From: Argopecten irradians
Taxonomy: Eukaryota > Mollusca > Bivalvia > Pectinida > Pectinidae
Direction: 5' to 3'
Assembly (NCBI RefSeq): GCF_041381155.1
Contig: NC_091144.1
Location: 36,771,262-36,835,261, forward strand
DNA length: 64,000 bases
The notes beneath the pieces are model-generated. The model was not told the origin of the DNA, did no database searches, and saw only the letters and a program-made list of their open reading frames with translations. The position numbers and the translations under genes were made by a program. Shown piece after piece: positions 32,101-42,634 of this stretch (the stretch's first letter is position 1; each line of letters opens with the position of its first letter).

Positions 32101-35100
32101 CTCTGTTTCCAATTTTATATCAGATACCACAGGACTTAGTCTTTCACCATCTGAAATTGGACATATTGAAATGTACAAGATAAAACAAATATCAACGATT
32201 CCGACAAATAAACAGGACAAATGAAAATATCTTATTCATAAGTTTACATCCCAGAAAAAAAAAGTGGTTTTGTTGACACCATATAATTTCACTTTGATGA
32301 TGAAAGTGATCCTCCTAAACACGATTATAAATTTTATACACAAGCAATGCCAGTTCTAGAGCTGTACTTAACAACCCCCTAAACACTGATTCTTAATTTT
32401 ATATACAAGCAATGCCAGATCTAGAGCTGTATTTAACATATTTCAGTGTTTTTAGGAAGTTCAGTTGCATCTTGCCTAAAAAGATGAAAGGACATATATA
32501 TTTAGTCCTTTCAACACCCAGAGGTGGAGTCTAACAAACAGATGCATGCTTTTAACTCTGCTTTTATTTTTTATCACATTATTGAAGAAAAAAAAATTAC
32601 GAAAAAGATTAAGATTAACTTTTTGTTATGAATCACTTCTAGCTTCTATAAAAACTTTCCATCAGGCATTTGATCCCAAATATTATCTCATTCCATAAAA
32701 AGACATCATTATTACTATCCAACTTCATTTTAAATCAACCAATGAATGTTACCTGAAATAATATCTTTCTTCAGTCCGTCGGAGTTGGACTTGCTCCACT
32801 GTCCAAGTGTATGAAGAGCAATGTAATTTCCCTCAAATTCTGTGTTGGGATTTGTCAACACCCCTCTTAAATATGGAATGATTTCCGGTGATCGACCATC
32901 ATAAGGCCCCAGGAATATTCTCCGCGGGTCATAGTCATTGGCGTGGATGTTGTCCCAAATGATCGGCGGCCTCCGTAGCACATTGGAAATAGCCATTAAA
33001 TGGCTTACTGTGATCTTTTTGGTTACTACTTTGGCACCTGTAAAATATATAAAGTCAGGAAATGAATCGGCTGTGATTTGTTTTGTTTACCAATTTACTC
33101 TGGAACCTGTATCATTTAATATCACAATTGTTATTTCTGTAGATAAATTAATGGCTCAATTTTAATATTTCATTATGAATATTAAAACTTAACCATTTTA
33201 TAAACGTAAAAAAGCTGATGATGCTATTTTCCTATGCAACTTATCTTTCAGCGGAATAACCTTTTGATATGAGAATTTTTTAGAAATTATATTGAGCTTG
33301 ACAGAGACTGACCATTACCATTTAGATTTCATTAATGAAACAATGACACTATTCAATGACATTGTTTGCTTGCAGTAGTACAATGGAATGAAAATTTAAT
33401 CAACACATCACTGAAAATATCAATATTATTCATACAAGTGAAAAATTTTAAATGCAAAATATGAAATATCAGTTTGTAATTACCTGTCCATAGTATATCG
33501 ATTCCCGGCATGAGTTTAGCACCGATGGTATTGAGATACTCGGACATGGCCATGTCTGGTACAGCCCGTGATGTACAGTACTCTGTGAAAAACGACTGAA
33601 TCTTGCAGTAGTACAATGGAATGAAAATTTAATCAACACATCACTGAAAATATCAATATTATTCATACAAGTGAAAAATTTTAAATGCAAAATATGAAAT
33701 ATCAGTTTGTAATTACCTGTCCATAGTATATCGATTCAAGTGAATTATTGAGAAGGTGCGCAAGAGTGTAGTTTGCAAAATGGTGATACTAAACATTACA
33801 AACAGGAAACCTAACAACAGTAATTGAATTGGCATTGATGTTTTTCCCAGAAGAATTGGATTTTTTTTGGATTTGGCATCAAAATGCAATTTAGAGAGTT
33901 GCTCTATTCTCAACAACTATTTGAATACATGAATGATTATTACTAGAATTCATACATATTTTTTTTATTTGAATTATCCAGAAAGTTGAACAAATATCAC
34001 AGAGAAGACATAAATAGACGATATTGATATCAAACTTACCAGTAGGACAGAAGTAGAAGTGTGGTTGGCCAAGATGTTGGTATACCTCATTGGTAACAGA
34101 AACCTGGGCACTGGCAAACGACTGGAATACACTGCGGTCTGCCTCACTCAGCTCTGTTTCAATGTCGTCAAATAGAAGGGCGAATCCTGTACAGCCAAAT
34201 GTGGCAACCTTAGGGAGAAAAGAGGAAACATTTTTTCATCAAGTTCATATTGACAGTCTCTATGAAGAAGCTTTCAGGTTTTTAAGAAATGATCAGCATA
34301 CCCCTGTTAGTATACATTGGTTGTATGGATGTTACAATATTTAATAGAATATCAACCTAAGGGAGATTATTTAGTTTTTTATGTAAAAGTGTAAATGAGT
34401 TATTCCCCTTGATTGTAATTATCTCGTAACATAAGGAGTTGAGATAAAGATTCGAAACAAGATATGTTTGTTGTGTTAATACTTAATACAGAATGTAACT
34501 GGAGAGCAAGTTCCTCAAACCCCTTTCATTACACTACACCTGGTAAAATTTCATAAATATTTCAATATTTTTTTTTTTTTCGAAAATCTTAAAATTGAGA
34601 ATTGTATATGACATTAGGTAAAAAATGATTTGCTATATAAATTATAATATATATATATGACATTAGGTAAAAAATGATTTGCTATATAAATTATAATATA
34701 TATATACCTGTTCCAACTTTCTTTTAAGACACTGCACATCTTTTGAATTGGAGAAAGTTATATCAAGTCCAGGGGAGATGGCATATATGAATTCAATATT
34801 GTTCTCTGTAGCGGCTTCTATTAAGTTTGTCATGTTCTCTGAAAAGTAAAATTTAAACTAGATAACTATTTTAGATACTTATAAGGTATTTAACTACCTG
34901 CAGTTATTGGAAGCCCATCTTCTGAACAAGAGGAGCAATAATTGAATCATTAACCCGCTACCAACCTGATGAAACATACATGTTGGACTATAAAATGAAT
35001 TCCAAGAAAATCCAAAATATATGGATAAGATTAAGCACATCAGATTGATCTGTGTTTTGATCACCCAGTCCTATGTCATGTTAGTAGCTAACAGATACGG

Positions 35101-37445
35101 TAAAATAAAATACCCCTTGGGTCATATGACCTGAACAATCGTACTAACCTGCTTCTTCCACCGAGTACAGCTCCCTCCAGAACGCTCTGTGTTTACAGTC
35201 ATCCTTAGGTGCATACATATATGTGTTTAAGCCCATTTTCTTCAACCTGTTACAATGTAATAATTAACAAGTTATTACCAGTCAGCAAATAAAATCAAAT
35301 TAATGCAAAAACAGATTATAGTACTTGAGTTTTCCTTCTGCTAGACCCTGCATCTTCATATTGACATTTTGAACAGCACCATTAAACTACATGCTGCCAA
35401 TCATCAATGTAATTATGTAATATGTATTGTATTGGAGTATAGATTTTAGGCACTGGGCAATTTTTTTTAATAATAAAGCTCTGGACACGCCTAGATTCTT
35501 ACCATTGGAACAGCAACTTCCTTTGATCTGAACTCCATGGTCGTCCATAAAACCCTGAAAATATTGAATATAATTCTTTTGTATTATTGAATTAAAACAA
35601 CTAAAATTCCTATTATGCTGCTGGAGAATTAACATAGAATCGTAAATGCAATTTTAATTTTTAACACAGTAATTAACTATAGACGTTACCTTGTCCCATC
35701 AATATATCCCTTTATTCATGGTTATTTAACCTTAAAGAAATAAACTTGGCCCCGAATACAGGAAGTTCACCAATCACAGAAAATAAAAGCAACTTTAGAG
35801 TATGAAACCTGGAAATGGCTACATTATTTTTCTTCATTTCTACCAATCACCTATTGGTTGCGTGTTCTACTCATCATCAATCAGTTGCAAGATACTGGTC
35901 TGGGCACAGGCGATCGATATCTGTATTGTGCCATCCCCCCCCCCCTCCGACTTTGAATATAATTCTCAGAGCATCAAGTTGACCATTGACTATTTTCAGA
36001 AACGCAAGTCAAACCACTACTTAATTCCTGCTGAGTCAAAACATATGACAAATAGACATGTGCTTCAAACTCAAGAGTTAAATCTAATTTTGAAGAGTCA
36101 AAAACACTCATGATATTATCTGGATACCCTGATTTTAAGTAAACAGTTGGCATATAACCTGTCACATTAACTTACTGAAGTATCATTTAGGCCTAAAAAA
36201 TATATGTATGTTTCCAGGGATCGATACTAGCGGTGGTCCTGAAAAATGGAAGGAACCCCAAGTCATTCTTGATCGGTGGTCCGTTGGACCACCTAAAATA
36301 GTCAAAAACACTCATGATATTATCTATGTACCCTCTTTCAATCGTTTTTCTAATTCACCATTCCAAGTTGATCTGTTTTTTGTTTTATTTTTTTCTTGTT
36401 TTTTTTCCCCCTCGTAATTTCTAATATTGACCGATGCCGTAAATCGTAGTACCGGTGATAGCGGAACTCTCTAATAATGACCAATGCCGTAAATTGTAGT
36501 TCCGGTGACACCAGAACTCTCTGAGTTAACGGATGGAGTTGCACATGTCGGAAGGACCACCTCATAAAATAAGTTACTATCTAACCCTGATTTCAGGTAC
36601 CCCTACCTATCCTAGTTTTTACTAGCTATTTTATCACACTTTTTTCAAAACAAAAATGTTGTATATGAAGTTTTCAACTTAAGATTTTTACGCATGCTTT
36701 AAGTTTATCCAGATAAAAGTTCAATTACAAATACGGTAATGAGAAATAAAAGACTTCTAGCCAGCCTAAAGCCTGAAAGACAACTTACATGTATTCAATT
36801 ACTTTTTAATGTAGTTATAAAGCCACTAAATCCCTCCCTCACCCCTCCTAAAAAACAAATAAAAATCCCGACCGACCTACCCCATTTTTTTCAGTCATGT
36901 AATCTGAAACATGCATATATTTTTTTTTTGCCTTATAAATAGATAAGAACGTGGCTGCTTGCAAACATCTGGCGATGGATCAGACATTTTTCTTTAAGAT
37001 TATCAGTTTAGTGAGATTTTTACCGTTAGAGTTTCATATCTTATGTAGTAACCAATTACATTTAAACATAGTGTATTCCTTACTGTACTTATCCGTTACC
37101 ATTGGAATGTACATATTGTGTTGTATACAGACCTTGGCCTGGGCTTGGCGACGTGCCAAATAACGTCAGCACATAGCAAAATTGTTAAATTGAAATTCTA
37201 ACATTTTTTAACTTACTATTCATTCTAACGAAAATGCTAATCAGTATAATTGACAATTCTTTCCCGACTAGTGATTGTTTCGCGTTTTATTACGAGCTTG
37301 TACAGCCTACTTAGATCCTTATAGATTATCCGACGAAGGTTATTAGACGTCAGACATCTTGTTTTTCGGTCGTACCTTCCACAGCACCACACACGAACTT
37401 CTTTGCTGAATCGTCCAGTCGTTTGTTGATCCCCGTAAATTTCAT
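26184..37445 (-). CDS. OGA: Protein O-GlcNAcase
   Basis: A nucleocytoplasmic GH84 glycosidase that removes O-GlcNAc from serine and threonine, with a stalk domain and a C-terminal GNAT-like pseudo-acetyltransferase. Exons in order: 37376-37445, 35503-35554, 35149-35246, 34708-34838, 34040-34208, 33484-33582, 32753-33037, 31438-32150, 30868-31042, 28754-28839, 27527-27631, 27074-27165, 26600-26789, 26184-26483. Phases agree throughout; 2565 nt, 854 aa, against 916 in human. Landmarks are VEGFYGRPW, the catalytic pair in LLFDDIE (Asp at about 131-132), [10 protein letters not shown] (about 234-243), the stalk motif [25 protein letters not shown], and a C-terminal [10 protein letters not shown] ... 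VVYLGRMI. The first Met was chosen because it leads straight into the conserved [10 protein letters not shown]; the open frame upstream is repeat-derived. The acidic linker in exon 8 is shorter and unlike the vertebrate one. Confidence 0.97.
30220..30479 (-). CDS. Possible alternative terminal exon of OGA
   Basis: In OGA intron 9 a good acceptor (TTTTCTGTTTGCAG, minus) precedes a frame that continues OGA in phase: the split codon from exon 9 reads on as [16 protein letters not shown] and stays open for 87 codons to a stop at 30220. Splicing here would give a 683-aa protein that keeps the GH84 and most of the stalk domain but loses the acetyltransferase-like domain. An ATTAAA overlaps the stop region. 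No transcript support is visible, so chance openness is possible. Confidence 0.3.
33369..33737. repeat. 136-bp direct duplication across OGA exon 6 donor
   Basis: The 136-bp block from CTTGCAGTAGTACAATGGAA to AGTATATCGATTC occurs at 33369-33504 and again at 33602-33737, with no difference seen. The first copy contains the 3' end of OGA exon 6 and its donor. The second copy, in the upstream intron, carries the same 21-bp exon tail and donor as a decoy. Confidence 0.93.
34605..34706. repeat. 49-bp tandem duplication beside OGA exon 4 donor
   Basis: TATATGACATTAGGTAAAAA and the following 29 bp are repeated head to tail. The second copy ends in the donor region of OGA exon 34708-34838. Confidence 0.9.
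36098..36326. repeat. Direct repeats flanking a short insert in OGA intron 1
   Basis: AGTCAAAAACACTCATGATA and TTATCT recur about 204 bp apart (36098-36123, 36301-36326) around an insert with GGTGGTCCGTTGGACCACC. This may be an insertion with a long target duplication or a small segmental duplication. Confidence 0.55.
36414..36525. repeat. Two-unit 55-bp tandem repeat
   Basis: Two units share GACC(G/A)ATGCCGTAAAT(C/T)GTAGT and ACCGGTGA / TCCGGTGA then GAACTCTCT. In OGA intron 1. Confidence 0.7.
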
Positions 37446-37796
37446 TATCGCGGTACGATTCTTCGGACGATCAAATTTTCTGAGAAAGGTATCTAGAGTA
37501 GTACCTATTGCTGTAATTTTTATAATACCGTGCAAACCATAGCTGTCTAACCAGTACTTCCTAAACCTTGCGCTGATTATATTGATATGTAGAAATACTG
37601 CGGAGTAAGGTTTGTGTTGGTCGATTTGATTCGCTGTCACATTTTGTACAGCCAATGAAAAGCATCGTAAGTAGTAATTGACGTAGAACTGGTTGAAACC
37701 GGTTTGCCTCGGTTTGATCTGGGCAGGATTGGGGCCGTGTGCACTAATCACTGGATGACTGACCTCAGCTACTGAGCCAGGCCGTTTTTTGATTAT

Positions 37797-37985
37797 GCGG
37801 TTTGACTGGTTGGACTTAGTTGTTCGTTTATTAATTAAAGACGGACCTGGTGATTTTATATTGTTTTTAGACGAGGTTTGATACAGGCCTGTATCAAAAA
37901 ATGCTGGTCCGTCAGGAATTATACTTGAAATAATGACATTAACCAACGGCCGAACCGGTTGTTCCGAATAAACGAAAACGACCTA
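37797..37985. mobile_element. Short dispersed element, copy 1
   Basis: About 190 bp, from CGGTTTGACTGGTTGGACTT to CGAATAAACGAAAACGACCT. Its reverse complement is at 52570-52755 and a more distant copy at 45496-45690. The ends are weakly inverted, so a MITE is likely. It lies just upstream of the OGA first coding exon and explains the open frame there. Confidence 0.6.
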
Positions 37986-38164
37986 GTCCGCTGCAATCAT
38001 AACATAAAGCCTAATGCTAGTTTTATATTTACATATATATGCAAAAAATATACAAGTAACATATAAACGTTAATAAAATATGAGGAATAAGATTACAATT
38101 ACATTTTTAATGACGATACATGCACAAGCCAGCCTATGAGTCATTTGATAAACAAGAGGCCCAT

Positions 38165-39080
38165 ATGGACCTTACGGTCACCTGATATTTGGTACAACTG
38201 ATGTCTTTTGTTCACGAAATAGGAACATACATCTAATAGGTCAACATACATAGTTTCATTAAGCTTGGTGCATATTTACTCACATTAGCGTGTTCACAAG
38301 TTTCAATAATTATTATTGCAAAGGGCAATAACTCCGTAAATAAGTTAGAGTCTAAACAAACTTATTTTCAAACTTGTCTAAGATATTTCCATTGTTAGCT
38401 ATATAGTCTATATGCAAATTTTCATTAAAATCGGATCTTACTTACTCAAGTTATCATGTTCGCATGATTCAGTAATCATGATTACAAAAGGCAATAACTC
38501 CGTAATTTACAATTGAATATCAAGCTGATTTTCAAACTCGTCCGAGATCTTTCCAATGTTAGTCTACATACCAAGTTTCATTAAGCTCGGTGCATATTCA
38601 CAAGGTTCAGTAATAATTATTAGTGCAAAGGGCAATAACTGTTAAGGGCGTAAATTATAGTCGGATCAAGCTAAATTTTCGAACTCGTTTGAAATCTTTC
38701 CAATGTTAGTCTACCTACAGAATTTCATAAGCTCGGTTCATATTTGCTCAATTTATCGTGTTCACAAGGTTCAATAAAAATTATTTCAAAGGCCGGGTGA
38801 TAAATTCATAAATTACCGTCGAATCAAGCTGATTTTCAAACTCGTCTGAGATCTTTTCAATGTTAGTCTATAAAGTTTCATATTAAGCTTGGTTTATATT
38901 TACTAACATTATCGCGTTCACAATGCCCAATTCTAATTTAGTGCAAAGGACAATAACTCCGTAAATTACCGTTGAATCCTACTGATTTTCGAACTCGTCC
39001 GAGATCGTTCCAATGTTAGTCTACATACAAAGTTTCATTAAGTTCGGTTTATATTTACTAAAGTTATCGCGTTCACAAGA
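38165..39080. repeat. Five- to six-unit tandem repeat of about 155 bp
   Basis: After an ACAAGAGGCCCATATGGACC leader, units carry GGCAATAACTCCGTAAATTA, CTGATTTTCAAACTCGTC, GAGATCTTTCCAATGTTAGT and TTTCATTAAGCTCGGTGCAT. The GGCAATAACT block recurs near 38325, 38491, 38632 and 38949. No coding frame. This is intergenic between OGA and the ZDHHC gene. Confidence 0.85.
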
Positions 39081-39239
39081 AAATGATAATTCTCACCAAT
39101 AGATGTCTACCTAGCCATGTAGAGAGCTTTTTATTAATTACATTGTAAGATGTATGGTGAATATTTAAGTTCATCATTAAAAATGTCTTTATAGGTGTAA
39201 TCACGGATGGGCCTACTATCACTAGAAATATATTGATGT

Positions 39240-39580
39240 AACGTTATTTTCAAAAAGGGGGTATCAGCCATCCACCACAAAATCCGGAATTCTATTAATT
39301 TTTACCATCTTTATATATCATTATATTGTCTGTTTATCGGGATGTTTCCGAATATTTTATCAATGCTGTTCATGAGAACCTGCCAATCTTCTAGATATGT
39401 TACCTAAGAGTATAATTTGGTGCCATCAGCAAATTAATAACGGTTTACAATTTCCAGAATATCGTTCACATATATTTTATAAACAGGATGGGTTCTAAGA
39501 CACCCCCTTGCGGTACCACGTTTTTAACTTTCTTTGTTGCTGAACTGGCTCCGTTTGTTTTATGACAAGTTTTTGGTTTA
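39240..39580 (-). mobile_element. Decayed LINE reverse transcriptase fragment
   Basis: On the minus strand, pieces of a non-LTR reverse transcriptase can be read in more than one frame: VPQGGVLEPILF (family VPQGSVLGPLLF), then YVNDILEIVN, and FADGTKLYS (family FADDTKLY, the catalytic YADD-type motif with D to G). Stops and shifts between the pieces show it is dead. Probably a Jockey/CR1-like clade; the clade was not determined. Confidence 0.7.
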
Positions 39581-39867
39581 TATTTAATGATAATGTTTTA
39601 AAAAAACCGAATCCAAAGTATGTTTTTATAGAAGTAGCTGTACAGTGTAGACTAAGAATAAATAATCAAACCATCTGTCAGAAATCTTCCGTCCGTCGTC
39701 CAGAGCTACGTCATCGCAGAGCCTTTTGTAGCCTGTGAGCATACAGGATGATATAGATCTATAATTTACCATTATATACCGTGGGTATTTCTCCAATATT
39801 CCTTGTTATACGTGTACTTGTGTACTTTTGTATATAAGTTGTATGGTACGAAATTGGTTTGATTTCA

Positions 39868-40203
39868 TATGTTCTACTATCTTGTCTCGGTTATTCATTA
39901 CATTGTACGTTTTACGTGGACATAAACCAACTATATAGTACCATAACAATTCAGTTATAATTTTTATATTCTGTCCTTGACCAATCAATTTGGTAATATA
40001 TAGTTTAAAAAACTGGCGATTTCTCTCTGAAATGTTCTTTAGAACACAAAGTCACAACTGTTAGCCCATTTTGTATTTTATTGCCAAGTAGCCAACTTAT
40101 TATCCTTGATATTCCGTGGGTTACAATCACTGTCTTGATATCCCCCCTTCCCTCTCCCACCAAAAAACTGAAGGCGACAGAAGTCTCAGTTAGTTTGATC
40201 TGC
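39868..40203. repeat. 335-bp direct repeat, left copy
   Basis: Matches 41405-41745 at roughly 90-95% by eye, from TATGTTCTACTAT through AGTTTGATCTG, including TTTAAAAAACTGGCGATTTC. The two copies flank the hAT-like element 40204-41404. Confidence 0.9.
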
Positions 40204-41404
40204 CAGTGGCGTAGCGCCCGTGCATGCTTGCATGCTCAAGCATGCAAAAAATAATCTGACTTACATTTTTGTACAGTCAGAACAAACACAACATTTGAAT
40301 ACACGTTACGCTGCTGAATATAAATTACGTATAATTACATATGATATGTCCAACTGTATGCCTAACAAAACTTGGTGCACATTTGACAGACTTGAAGATT
40401 GCCCATTCTGGAAATTTATTAGAATAGTCTAGTATATATTTCCGGTTACCAAGTTGTTAAATTTGATTATGTTTGAATCTTGTCGAAGACAATATTAGAC
40501 CTCTTCACTAAAATCCCTCAAGCAAATGTAGATTTTGAATCGGGAACACTTACGAATACCAAAATAAAGAACATCGCATTAAAAATTTGGAAATATTCGA
40601 AAACATATAATTATATTAAAATGATAACAAAACAACTAAAATAGCAATTGCAACATGTTCTAGGCCTTAGTAACGAAAAGGTGAATTTTTCAATTTCGGT
40701 TCACTTCCCGCCCCGTTAAAACGCGTGTTATAATCCGTGATTTCCGGAGCTACTCACCACGAAAATAGTTGTTTTTTATTATTTTTGTCGAATATGAACA
40801 GATTTTTTATTTAGAAAAGAATTTTTGTTGTTGTAATTGTTATAAATAGAACAGAATATGTAGAAAAAATAGGTCATGAATACTATATTTTTTTTTTATT
40901 GAGGTGGTAGACGACTGGTCCCTTCTTACGCAATTTCCGCCATTTTGACAGTGGTCTTTGACTCCGGCGCTGTCACAAACAAACCAACACGTACACTTAA
41001 TTTTAATTTTGTTTAAAAATATTTCCCATAAGTTTTTCATCAGTTAAAATAAGACAAAATTCTCCCATTACTTACTATTTAATTTTTACAGCCAAAATCC
41101 GTGTTTTTTGTTCGAGCACTTGTCAGGGAAGTCTAGTATAGTACGATTATATGTATATAAAAAAATCACCACTGTTCTAATTTTGTTCAATATAGTTTTT
41201 CATGGTTATCACCTAAATATCGTGACCTCCATTTAACCATTGGTATATACGTTTACTACATTGTAACAATGTCCCGTCAGCTTTTGGGGGGGGCGAAGCC
41301 CCCCATACCCCCTACCGGGGCTTCGCCCCTGGACCCTGAGCAGGGGGTTTTCGCCCCCTGCACCCCCAGGCATGCTGGCCTATCCAGACCTAGCTACGCC
41401 GCTG
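40204..41404. mobile_element. Nonautonomous hAT-like element, CAGTGGCGTAGC ends
   Basis: Terminal inverted repeats CAGTGGCGTAGC and (right end, reverse complement) CAGCGGCGTAGCTAGG are typical of some hAT elements. A GC-rich hairpin block (GGGGGGCGAAGCCCCCC, about 41284-41300) lies near the right end. No transposase frame. The flanking eight bases differ on the two sides, so no target duplication is visible. The 68-codon frame at 41269 belongs to this element. Confidence 0.75.
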
Positions 41405-41745
41405 TATGTTCTACTATTTTGTCTCGGGTTATTCATTACATTGTACGTTTACGTGGACATAAACCAACTATATAGTACTCATAACAATTCAGTTACAATT
41501 TTTTTATATTCTGTCCCTGACCAATCAATTTGGTAATATATAGTTTAAAAAACTGGCGATTTCTCTCTGAAATGTTCTTTAGAACACATGGTCACAACTG
41601 TTAGCCCATTTTGTATTTTATTGCCAAGTAGACAAATCATTATCCTCGATATTCCGTGGGTTACAATCACTGTCTTGATACCCCCCCCCCCCCCCCCTTT
41701 CCTTCCCACCAAATAACTGAAGGCGACAGAAGACACAGGTAGTTT
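41405..41745. repeat. 335-bp direct repeat, right copy
   Basis: Right copy of the repeat at 39868-40203. It differs by small indels and has an expanded C tract (about 41681-41698). Confidence 0.9.
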
Positions 41746-42634
41746 GGTCTGTTGATGTACATCAAAAGAACTGTATAACGGTGCATTGTGTGGTTTTAAA
41801 GCTGAACGTCGCTTTCTGTTATCTTAAAAGTTTTCTGTACATACCTGGTGGCATATTCCAAGGGTGGATATCTCGACAGTGATGGTAACCGGTGTAATGA
41901 CAGTGATAGTAACCCCTGCGATATCGAGTATGAATTACTTCCACATCATTTCACATGTGTTATCTGGGTCCAGTTTCATGAACATTCCTTAAATTTAAGG
42001 AATCCTTAACAAAAAATGTTCTACAGGAAAGTATTACGGATTTTAAGGAAGGCTCCTGTTATGCATTCCTATGGAGAATTTTAAGTTAAGGAATTCCTTA
42101 AAGTTATGGCCCAGTTATTCAACAACAAGTAGCAGGTCTGCAGTCATTAGGGATTGATTATTTGATCATTTTTATACAATTTTATTTCTATTAATGACAG
42201 CTTAATCGAAGTCGATCTTCGGAGGAATTGAAGAATTAGACGTACGTATGTTCAACATATGTGCATGTACATGTTTTTGTATGTAACAAAATAATGATAT
42301 TATAAAATAGCCATAATTATACACATATGCCGTCGACTCAAAAACTATAAATAGCTCCTGGTACTAACTCGGTCTCAGATGACTAAACAAAGACAATGTT
42401 CATTACGACAATGAACCCACTCTATAACTAATTACCGTCTATTTACAAGCCAGGACAGGTTTAATGTACACAATAATATTTAAAGCATATGCGAATACAA
42501 CTGCTGAGAAACCGTTAGGTGAAATGTGAGCAACTTTGGCGAATAGCGGGTCAGTGGCGCGACTGTTAGTCTCTCGGAGACAAAAACAGGACTGGTGAAT
42601 CATTAATAGTTGTACGGTTAAAAAAAAACCCGTC
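41746..42634. other. Upstream flank of the ZDHHC gene, no gene seen
   Basis: AT-rich. It holds a small set of AAGGAATTCCTTAA-like inverted motifs (about 41988-42112) and the likely promoter and 5' UTR of the palmitoyltransferase gene. Confidence 0.5.

Noticed and set aside
37446-37946. Upstream extension of the first OGA exon frame to 198 codons
   Set aside because: The upstream part overlaps a short dispersed element and resembles no O-GlcNAcase; the Met at 37445 directly precedes the conserved region.
41269-41475. 68-codon frame with GGAKPPIPP
   Set aside because: Belongs to the GC-rich right end of the hAT-like element.
39868-41745. LTR-type retroelement with 335-bp terminal repeats
   Set aside because: The direct repeats lack matching TG...CA ends, no primer-binding site or coding remnants were seen, and the inner segment has hAT-like inverted ends.
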